In this document: positions 1 to 5,575 of the stretch, piece after piece
How positions within the stretch are numbered: position 1 is the first letter of the stretch
Layout of the letters: each line of letters starts with the position of its first letter
NCBI GenBank assembly: GCA_031285465.1
Contig: JAITWD010000302.1
Coordinates: 1-12,352 of the forward strand
Length of the DNA: 12,352 nt
DNA from: Lachnospiraceae bacterium
GTDB taxonomy: Bacteria > Bacillota > Clostridia > Lachnospirales > Lachnospiraceae
Direction of reading: 5' to 3'
Position numbers and translations under genes: made by a program
Notes under the pieces: generated by a model
Seen by the model: the letters and a program-made list of their open reading frames with translations, nothing else
Database searches by the model: none
What the model was told of the DNA's origin: nothing

Positions 1-100
1 AGTCAGCTTCTGCTTAGCCTTAACTTTTATACCTATATTCAATTTTCAGTCATTGCGAGATGGCTTATTTGCTGTACCTAAAAGCCAATCGCACTATTCA

Positions 101-202
101 CTAGTTATTTTCAACCTTAATCTTCATTGTTTTTCTCCATTTAGGGTGTAGCCATTGATTAATTCTGCCCAATTCAACATGTGTTACGATTACAAGCTTC
201 AT
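101..202 (-). CDS. Possible 33-residue peptide downstream of the SSB-like gene
   Basis: An ATG begins 2 bases after the SSB-like stop codon and opens a 33-codon frame (MKLVIVTHVELGRINQWL...) ending at a TAG. The close spacing allows translational coupling, but no clear Shine-Dalgarno sequence precedes it and I recognise no family. A weak imperfect hairpin (arms GCGA..TGGCTT at 55-66 and AAGCCA..TCGC at 82-92) lies beyond its stop and has no T-run. It could be a chance frame. Nothing else is visible in the first 204 bases. Confidence 0.2.
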   Translation of the reverse strand: MKLVIVTHVELGRINQWLHPKWRKTMKIKVENN

Positions 203-204
203 GA

Positions 205-840
205 CTATATACTATTCTCGTGAATCAGTGATAGCCCACTTGCGGAAACCTCGTATGCAGTTTTAACGGATTTTACTCCGTCATGCAAAATCTTGAAATA
301 TTCACGACTTTGGATGCGTCCCTTTACTTTACAACGGTCGCCAACCTTGTATTTCCCTGCTTTAACGGCATTCAAATGCCAACAGATACAAGGAATATAA
401 TCGTTTTTACTGTATCGGTTTACCGCTAATGTCAGATCGGTAATCAAGAGACCACTTGGTGTCCTGCGGTGAATTGGGGGACGACAAATATATCCGTCCA
501 GAAAAATGGAGTTATTATCCTGACATTTATCGTTGCCATCGGTAAATATTATTCTTTTAATGAATATCCGTAAATCAAGTGACTTTTGACCGTTATTGAC
601 CAAATTGCAGGAACGATACTGTCCGGAGAGGGTGACCATTTTACCCATGTACTCGCAACTGGTATTGAAGAGACCATATGGGATCAATACGGGAATATCA
701 TCTGCTATGCCACTGTTACGGATGATGCGGATGGTTGAAGAGCATAATGCCCTGTCAAATGAAACATGGCTAAAAACAAAATTTTCAAGGATTATTCCTG
801 TGACGTCAACTTGATTATTTACCGAAATGTTTGTGCTCAT
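205..840 (-). CDS. SSB-like protein with two OB-type halves
   Basis: This 211-residue protein resembles the single-stranded-DNA-binding-like proteins of Clostridia. The C-terminal half (about 108-205) has the order seen in that family: LDGYICRPPIHRRTPSG, then DLTLAVNR, DYIPCICW, GDRCKVKGRIQSREYF and TAYEVSASG. The N-terminal half (about 10-100) shows a similar strand pattern (VDVTGIILENF, MVTLSGQYRS, KSLDLRIFIKRI), so two OB folds are likely. It would bind ssDNA in the cytoplasm during replication, repair or mobile-element transfer; the exact role is unknown. I chose the ATG at 840 because GAAGGAAG sits just upstream. An in-frame ATG at 942 would add 34 residues unlike the family and would run through the leader hairpin. 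A consensus promoter lies about 200 bases upstream. Such proteins are often carried on integrative elements, but no other element gene is in view. Confidence 0.75.
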   Translation of the reverse strand: MSTNISVNNQVDVTGIILENFVFSHVSFDRALCSSTIRIIRNSGIADDIPVLIPYGLFNTSCEYMGKMVTLSGQYRSCNLVNNGQKSLDLRIFIKRIIFTDGNDKCQDNNSIFLDGYICRPPIHRRTPSGLLITDLTLAVNRYSKNDYIPCICWHLNAVKAGKYKVGDRCKVKGRIQSREYFKILHDGVKSVKTAYEVSASGLSLIHENSI

Positions 841-920
841 TTTCTTCCTTCTCATCGTTAGTAACAAAAGTAACTGATTGTTTAGCCGATCTATTTGATA
901 ACGACTGGCAATAATTTTCA

Positions 921-966
921 TTGTGAGAGGGCAACTACTCAAGGGGGGAGTCGTTGCCCTCTACAA
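921..966 (-). promoter_or_regulatory. Strong stem-loop in the leader of the SSB-like gene
   Basis: The arms AGAGGGCAAC (926-935) and GTTGCCCTCT (953-962) are perfectly complementary. Pairing continues inward through ACT/AGT (937-939 with 949-951) after one mismatch, and outward through TTGT/ACAA with one bulged base. The loop is CAAGGGGGG as read on the plus strand. There is no T-run on either strand, so it is not an ordinary terminator. It sits between the predicted promoter (1053-1081) and the start codon at 840, so it should fold in the 5' leader of the SSB-like mRNA. I do not recognise a riboswitch class. A protein-binding or translational control element is possible. Confidence 0.5.
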
Positions 967-1052
967 TCCAAAGCGCAGAAAACCAAGGAGGTTCAAATTT
1001 AGTTTTGATAACAAATCCATACCTGCATTTTGGAAGTTCCTAACACAAAATG

Positions 1053-1081
1053 ATATTATCATGGTACAAAAATGCTGTCAA
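1053..1081 (-). promoter_or_regulatory. Predicted sigma-A promoter for the SSB-like gene
   Basis: On the minus strand a perfect -35 TTGACA (1081-1076) is followed by 17 bases and then TAATAT (1058-1053), a good -10. Transcription should begin near 1046, giving a leader of about 205 bases before the ATG at 840. The 392-base gap from 841 to 1232 holds this promoter, the leader stem-loop and the terminator of the agr-like unit, and no convincing gene. Confidence 0.6.
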
Positions 1082-1141
1082 ACAAGTTGGTTTTTAACGC
1101 AGTTTTTTTGACTTATTAGTCTCTGAAAATTTAATATGCAC

Positions 1142-1174
1142 AAAAACAGCCATGAAAAACCGTCTTCATGGCTG
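1142..1174 (-). terminator. Rho-independent terminator of the agr-like unit
   Basis: On the minus strand a perfect 10-bp stem (CAGCCATGAA / TTCATGGCTG) with an 8-base loop is followed directly by TTTTTG. It begins about 60 bases after the sensor stop codon and separates the agr-like unit from the promoter of the SSB-like gene. Confidence 0.88.
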
Positions 1175-1232
1175 CAAGATTTATGTAATCCTATAATTCA
1201 ATTTCAAATTTCAAAAAATTCCGTACAACTGT

Positions 1233-2579
1233 TTATAATTCATAGTAGCCTTTAAAGGTATCCTGTTTTTCCAGCCGCTTCAACAAGTATAGGCGAGCAT
1301 GAGATTCCACCATTCTATCCAGTACTTTGATTTCCAGCGCTCCATGATATTTTTTTACAATGCGTTTTATTTCACTCATCTTATTCATATCAGAATATAC
1401 AAATGGGTTGTTTTTCCTTATATCTGGATCAACTTCGTCGGCATGAACGATCCAGATCATAATCGGACCCATGTTGGATTTCATAGTAAAATAAAGTACC
1501 TTCTCCTTGCCATTTTCCAATTCTTCGATAGCCGCATCAAGTAGTGGGGTCAAAACTTTATTTATAACTGCGCCGTCAATAGAATCCACATGTGCAAGCA
1601 TAATCTCGTGGACGACTCTGATCCCCTTCGCCTCTGCCTCATTTAATTTGCTGTTTAGGATGCTGTCCAATTCCTTATTACCGGTAACATGATTCTGACA
1701 ATGAGGCAACACTTCCTTCGACATGTCCGCCAAATATAACTCGAATTTCCTATTGATCTCAGCAATAGCATGGCTGTTATCATTAATTCCATCAGCACTT
1801 AGTTGTGACTCAATTACATCGTAAACATTTTTCAAATCGGTTAATGCTGATATGTGTTCACTTACTGTATCCTTTAGCCCCGCCAGAGCATGAAAAGCCG
1901 CTTCGGAGATTTCGTGTTGATACCGTAGGTTATCCCATTCTTGTTCAATATACTTTCTTTCCCTCCGATCATAAATCAGCAGAGCAACGATTGATGCGGC
2001 GATATATCCTAACATCAAAGTGAAAAAAATCACCTTCTTTAATGGTAATTCATCGGTTTGCAGAACCATGCCAATGAAAACCATAAAAATACAAGCAATG
2101 GTCATAATATATTTTTTCATATATGAGACTGAGGACAATTGATTTCTGGGCTTTATTAAGCCCATCAACATTACTGTGACCAGACCAACTATCTTGGTTG
2201 AAAGAAATAGATATAAGGTGTTTTTATCCACTACTGCCGTACTTTGCCTATCTATGCCGGCTAGCAATCCAACAATTACTTCTATTACAAATAAAATTAA
2301 TACGGTATATATAGCCGCTTCGATTTTAGATTTTATTTTTGACTTATAATTAAGGGATAAAATGAAATGAGTAAATATTTGTGTTATTAAAATTACTGTT
2401 GGAGAACTATTTTCGATTAATATAAAATAGTTTGCTACATAAATACCCAAATATGAAAAAAATTCAACTACTTTATTTCTAGTATCGCTTTTATTAAAAA
2501 TCCTTAACATAATACAAGCAATATAAGCTCCGATAGCATTTATTAAAGCTAAAACTGTATAATTTATAATTTGTTCCAT
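1233..2579 (-). CDS. AgrC-like polytopic sensor, degenerate histidine kinase
   Basis: This 448-residue protein has about seven hydrophobic segments in its first 205 residues (near 5-23, 36-55, 58-78, 88-108, 121-142, 155-173 and 182-203), followed by a cytoplasmic region with the layout of the AgrC/GHKL peptide-sensor kinases. The element NKELDSILNSKLNEAEAKG (301-319) matches the linker typical of that family. The catalytic motifs are altered. The usual RHDxxNH box reads LKDTVSEH (235-242), the N box NLLDNAIEA reads PLLDAAIEE (345-353), and the glycine-rich GxGL loop before KRIVKKYHG (405-413) reads SDMNKMSE. Autophosphorylation therefore looks unlikely. A GAGGAA ribosome site precedes the ATG. 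Its place after the AgrD-like gene suggests it binds the mature peptide. It may act as a pseudokinase, partner another kinase, or modulate the neighbouring regulator. Confidence 0.85.
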   Translation of the reverse strand: MEQIINYTVLALINAIGAYIACIMLRIFNKSDTRNKVVEFFSYLGIYVANYFILIENSSPTVILITQIFTHFILSLNYKSKIKSKIEAAIYTVLILFVIEVIVGLLAGIDRQSTAVVDKNTLYLFLSTKIVGLVTVMLMGLIKPRNQLSSVSYMKKYIMTIACIFMVFIGMVLQTDELPLKKVIFFTLMLGYIAASIVALLIYDRRERKYIEQEWDNLRYQHEISEAAFHALAGLKDTVSEHISALTDLKNVYDVIESQLSADGINDNSHAIAEINRKFELYLADMSKEVLPHCQNHVTGNKELDSILNSKLNEAEAKGIRVVHEIMLAHVDSIDGAVINKVLTPLLDAAIEELENGKEKVLYFTMKSNMGPIMIWIVHADEVDPDIRKNNPFVYSDMNKMSEIKRIVKKYHGALEIKVLDRMVESHARLYLLKRLEKQDTFKGYYEL

Positions 2580-2604
2580 CTAGTAACTTCCTCGTTTGCT
2601 GATC

Positions 2605-2648
2605 AAAAGCCTTTACATTATGACTATGCAATCAATTGTAAAGGCTTT
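2605..2648 (-). terminator. Hairpin between the AgrD-like and sensor genes, possible attenuator
   Basis: Arms AAAGCCTTTACA (2606-2617) and TGTAAAGGCTTT (2637-2648) form a perfect 12-bp stem with a 19-base loop. On the minus strand it starts 3 bases after the AgrD-like stop codon and ends in only four T residues. The stem is AT-rich and the T-run short, so partial termination or mRNA-end stabilisation fits best. Either would give more of the peptide precursor than of the sensor. It is symmetric and could also work on the plus strand. Confidence 0.6.
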
Positions 2649-2651
2649 ATT

Positions 2652-2786
2652 TTATCGCTTCTTAAGTTTTTCATAGCCGTTAGGCAATTTTTCTTGGTAA
2701 AAAAAATAGTAACACATCGAATTGACATTTGCTTTAGTAAGTGTAATGGCTGTTTTTGCCAATAACTTTCCAACACCGTTCTTCAT
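2652..2786 (-). CDS. agrD: AgrD-like cyclic autoinducer peptide precursor
   Basis: This 44-residue peptide has the three-part AgrD plan. Its amphipathic N-terminus (MKNGVGKLLAKTAITLTKA) should bind the membrane. The core NVNSMCYYFFYQEKLP follows, then a charged tail ending in LKKR. Clostridial AgrD peptides have N-x-N-S-x-C, a run of aromatic residues, and then YQPKxP before a lysine-rich tail. Here Cys25 is the expected thiolactone cysteine and the likely ring is C-Y-Y-F-F (25-29), by analogy. The usual proline in YQP is Glu32. A strong GGAGG lies 6 bases before the ATG. The gene sits between the response regulator and the sensor, as expected for the signal of that pair. No AgrB protease gene is present, so maturation would need one elsewhere. 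Confidence 0.87.
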   Translation of the reverse strand: MKNGVGKLLAKTAITLTKANVNSMCYYFFYQEKLPNGYEKLKKR

Positions 2787-2820
2787 ATTGAGCCTCCAAG
2801 ATTTATTTGTAACAAATTCA

Positions 2821-3600
2821 TTATAAATCGTTGGACATATTTTCGCAATATCTAATGTTATTATTTTCCCTCAAAATACCTATTTTCTCTAATTGTTTAA
2901 AACCATCAGAGCTGAGTTTAACAATTCTATTATTAGCCAATTGTATTTTATTAGCGGTATACCCTTTAATAAAATTATAATTTACTATAAGATTTTGGCT
3001 AACCTTTATAAAATCAAAACCACTTAACTCCTCATAGCAGCGTTTTATTGTATCCCGGAAAACCTCTTCACCATCCTTAGTTTTCATTCTCACTGTGCGA
3101 CCTTCTAATTGTATATATAAGATTTCCTGAACATCAATCCTATTTTGTAAATACTCTTTTTTGTATCGGAAAAAGAATTTCCCCTTACGATCGCTGTTCT
3201 TTAATAAGCGTTTAAACTCACTAAAAACTATTTCGTCATCATCTGACTTATGAATATAAGAGAAAGGTCTGGCAACTAATGATCTAAAGATAAGGTCTTT
3301 ATATTTTGATACAAAAATGATATCAATCAGGTTATTATCCAGAGTTTCTCTGATCCATTTGCCCAGTATAATCCCATAATATTTATATTTGGCTCCGGTA
3401 AATTCAATATCTAACAGCACTGCGTCATAATAATACGGTTTTTCCTTCAATTTGATCATTAAATCATTGGGATTGGTAAAAATGTCTATTTCAAAAAAAT
3501 ACAAATTCTCGTCGGCAAATTCGGTAAGCTTTTTCTTATTCGCTTCACATGCACGTCGGCTATCATCACAAATTGCAAAACAGTATCTCCTTTGAGTCAT
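2821..3600 (-). CDS. LytTR-family response regulator (AgrA-like)
   Basis: This 259-residue protein has a receiver domain at about 5-125. The acidic pocket is in AICDD (Asp12, Asp13), the phospho-acceptor is Asp64 in DAVLLDIEF, the switch serine is in IIFVSKY (Ser98), and Lys118 lies in RPFSYIHK. A LytTR DNA-binding domain follows at about 140-245, with the typical ILYIQLEGRTVRMKTKDG start and the FIKVSQNLIVNYNFIKGY and RIVKLSSDGFKQLEK segments. It should bind paired direct repeats upstream of target genes as a dimer. The receiver residues look intact, unlike the neighbouring sensor. GGGGGA precedes the ATG. It is the first gene of the agr-like unit, ahead of the peptide and sensor genes, whereas classical agr operons place the regulator last. 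Confidence 0.9.
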   Translation of the reverse strand: MTQRRYCFAICDDSRRACEANKKKLTEFADENLYFFEIDIFTNPNDLMIKLKEKPYYYDAVLLDIEFTGAKYKYYGIILGKWIRETLDNNLIDIIFVSKYKDLIFRSLVARPFSYIHKSDDDEIVFSEFKRLLKNSDRKGKFFFRYKKEYLQNRIDVQEILYIQLEGRTVRMKTKDGEEVFRDTIKRCYEELSGFDFIKVSQNLIVNYNFIKGYTANKIQLANNRIVKLSSDGFKQLEKIGILRENNNIRYCENMSNDL

Positions 3601-3670
3601 CTTAGTGTCCCCCTTTAAACGTTGAAAATGTAAAATAGTGTCGGGTTTTATTTAATATGTATTCCTTTAA

Positions 3671-3699
3671 ATTATATTGTTCAAAATATATATTGTCAA
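3671..3699 (-). promoter_or_regulatory. Consensus sigma-A promoter of the agr-like unit
   Basis: On the minus strand TTGACA (3699-3694), exactly 17 bases, then TATAAT (3676-3671) make a full consensus promoter. The regulator start codon is about 65 bases beyond the likely start site. A promoter this close to consensus suggests substantial basal expression. The gap from 3601 to 3929 holds this promoter and two weak hairpins (AATGCTT/AAGCATT at 3731-3751 and CTCTTT/AAAGAG at 3857-3878). I see no clear terminator for the effector operon and no convincing gene. Confidence 0.75.
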
Positions 3700-3929
3700 T
3701 ATATTCCATATGGCTTTTAAAGATATTATAAATGCTTTGACAGCAAGCATTGTCTGCATTACGGAGATTGTCCTGTCATAAGACATTATGGTGTTTAAAG
3801 TTCATACAGATACAGTCTTTGCTCCAAAAAATATTTTATATTCCTTCATGAGCATTCTCTTTGTCCTCTTGTAAAGAGTTAGTCAATTGCTCCTTAGAAA
3901 ATCATCACTTTAATTTGCATGTGTGTTGT

Positions 3930-4394
3930 TTACTCAACTTTTTCAAAATATACCCCTATTTTCAAGTTGTTCATAAGTGAGGTATTTGTTTGTATAGCCT
4001 CCCAAATAGTATACAATTCATTTTCTTCTCTTATAAGACTTAATAACAATTCATTCTCCGAATATTTTCCCCAAATGTGTCCTGACAAATATTTATCGAA
4101 TAGCAAATCTATTCTATTCTCATCTTCAATGACCTTTGCTTGGACATTCGTCTTAGTTTGATATCCTTCATTTTCTATATTTGCAATATAACAATTATCT
4201 TCACTGTATATTGTAATATTGTAATCAATTATTCCATACCGTTCATTAGGATTGTCCGAAGACCCTGCCGGTAAAATCTCAGTGTAACGATAGCTACCAT
4301 TCCAATCATTTAGTGCTGATTGGTCCTTGTTTGCATTTATTAAGCATATAGTTACAACTAATAGAGCACATACGCCAACACTAATTTTTTTCAA
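3930..4394 (-). CDS. Exported small protein, candidate immunity protein 2
   Basis: This 154-residue protein starts at a TTG codon, placed by a strong AAAGGAGAG about 6 bases upstream. The first 20 or so residues (MKKISVGVCALLVVTICLIN) are a signal peptide or membrane anchor. Cys17 is not in a proper lipobox, so lipid attachment is doubtful. The rest is soluble and rich in strand-like segments: WNGSYRYTEI, YGIIDYNITIYS, CYIANIENEGYQT, IDLLFDKYLSGH, LLLSLIREENELYTIWEAI. The last resembles small extracytoplasmic proteins of the DUF5991 type, but I am not sure. It lies downstream of a peptidoglycan-hydrolase effector and faces outside the membrane, as expected for immunity to a cell-wall toxin. 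The preceding remnant suggests it may have belonged to a toxin now lost. Low GC matches the toxin half. Confidence 0.7.
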   Translation of the reverse strand: MKKISVGVCALLVVTICLINANKDQSALNDWNGSYRYTEILPAGSSDNPNERYGIIDYNITIYSEDNCYIANIENEGYQTKTNVQAKVIEDENRIDLLFDKYLSGHIWGKYSENELLLSLIREENELYTIWEAIQTNTSLMNNLKIGVYFEKVE

Positions 4395-4523
4395 AAGATT
4401 CTCTCCTTTCTAGAACCCTCTCTATGGCATCACCTCTTGTAATATATCCTTTATCATCTTCATCAAGGGGTTGATTTACCACATCGGCGATGAGGTCGGT
4501 CGCTTTTTACCTAATTCGCTCAT
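4381..4523 (-). pseudogene. Frameshifted remnant resembling the effector gene start
   Basis: The ATG at 4523 starts MSELGKK, preceded by GAGGAAAAACGATA. The effector gene starts MSEFSKK, preceded by GAGGAAAAAGAGG, so the two match closely in both ribosome site and first codons. This frame stops after 15 residues. One missing base around codon 8 would restore it to TDLIADVVNQPLDED... and on to a TAG at 4381, overlapping the start of immunity candidate 2. The restored part contains DEDDKGYITRGD, an EF-hand-like loop. Just upstream, a 20-residue frame (MPLSDWQANTDS..., 4540-4602) has no good ribosome site and may be another fragment. I read the segment as debris of an earlier cassette; a chance match of about 30 bases cannot be excluded. 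Confidence 0.45.
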
Positions 4524-4626
4524 TATCGTTTTTCCTCGTTTATATTTCCTCATCACGAGAAAACATTGAGTCAGTATTTGCTTGCCAATCGCTTAGTGGC
4601 ATAATCTAATCTTTTAGTTATTATCC

Positions 4627-5547
4627 TTACTCTGGAAATGATATTATTTGAGGTTTTTCGTTGTCTGATATATCAATTCCATAAGCAATTCTTTTGAACT
4701 GACTTCGGTAATATCCATCACTGTCAAATTCATCTACTAAAAATGGTTTATTATAAATTCCTCGTATCTGAATCTGGGTTTCCCAATATTCATTATCAAT
4801 AACATACAGAACTTTGGTGAATCCACTCGAAATATGAAAATCCATAATGTACATTTCTGTAATATCTTCCGGTTTACCTATATTTTTCAAGAATTGTATG
4901 GCTGTATCCACTACCATCTCTCGTTTTTCATCCGAAAGCGCACCAAAATCCGGTTGCTCTGCCTCATCAAAAGAAATAATTCCTTCGCCTAATTTGGTAG
5001 AATATCCTTGTTCCTCCAATATATCTATGCATTCCTTCAATGTATCCCTCTCCCGTTGCGTGTAAAAATAGAAGTTTGGACTTTCCCACTCATCAACCTG
5101 TCTATCGAATATTACATATTTATTATTCTCTGAAAACGCCCCCTTGACCGTCTGTGTCAACAGAACTGCAACGCGCTCATGGTACGGTTCTTGAGCAACG
5201 CTGCTATCATATTCCAACTTTGTATAATATTCGTAGCTGATTTCCCTATTGACGAAGCTTGAAGCCCATATATTTTCGCCATGAAGCCATACTTCAATAT
5301 CTACCCATCTATTAAGCGCATTTGAAATGATAGCCCTCGTAATCAAAGGAGCTTTTTTTGTTGATTCGGTTATGGCTGTTTTAGCTACATAGGATAGATG
5401 ATTTGGAGAATATTGAGTTTCTTCCGATATTTTACCTATTACAAAAGCACTTTTCTCCTTATATCTCTCCGGTTTGTAAATATAAGTAGTTATTACTAAA
5501 ATCAACAGAATAGTAACAACTATTGCAATTAGTTTTACCTTTTTCAT
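4627..5547 (-). CDS. Membrane-anchored protein, candidate immunity protein 1
   Basis: This 306-residue protein starts at the ATG at 5547, behind GGGAG. An upstream in-frame ATG (5607) would overlap the effector and place 20 unneeded residues before the membrane segment. Residues 1-24 (MKKVKLIAIVVTILLILVIT...) form one transmembrane anchor with a positive start, leaving about 280 residues outside the membrane. I recognise no family. The body has strand-rich stretches (WVDIEVWLHG, YVIFDRQVDE, FTKVLYVIDN, WETQIQIRGIY) and an acidic character. It begins 28 bases after the effector stop codon, the usual place for a cognate immunity gene, and the outside location fits protection from a wall hydrolase. 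Its low GC content matches the toxin half. Function is inferred from position and topology. Confidence 0.75.
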   Translation of the reverse strand: MKKVKLIAIVVTILLILVITTYIYKPERYKEKSAFVIGKISEETQYSPNHLSYVAKTAITESTKKAPLITRAIISNALNRWVDIEVWLHGENIWASSFVNREISYEYYTKLEYDSSVAQEPYHERVAVLLTQTVKGAFSENNKYVIFDRQVDEWESPNFYFYTQRERDTLKECIDILEEQGYSTKLGEGIISFDEAEQPDFGALSDEKREMVVDTAIQFLKNIGKPEDITEMYIMDFHISSGFTKVLYVIDNEYWETQIQIRGIYNKPFLVDEFDSDGYYRSQFKRIAYGIDISDNEKPQIISFPE

Positions 5548-5575
5548 TATTCGTTTGTCTCCCAAATTCCCCAAC

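Noticed and set aside
841..942. N-terminal extension of the SSB-like protein (34 residues).
   Set aside because: It would run through the leader stem-loop and carries a leucine run unlike the family; the ATG at 840 has a proper GAAGGAAG site.
3602..3900. A minus-strand frame with only a few stops, beginning with a TTG after AAGGAG (MTNSLQEDKENAHEGI) and ending just before the regulator.
   Set aside because: It is broken by at least two stops, has a too-short ribosome-site spacing, and contains the consensus promoter of the agr-like unit. The region is AT-rich enough for such frames by chance.
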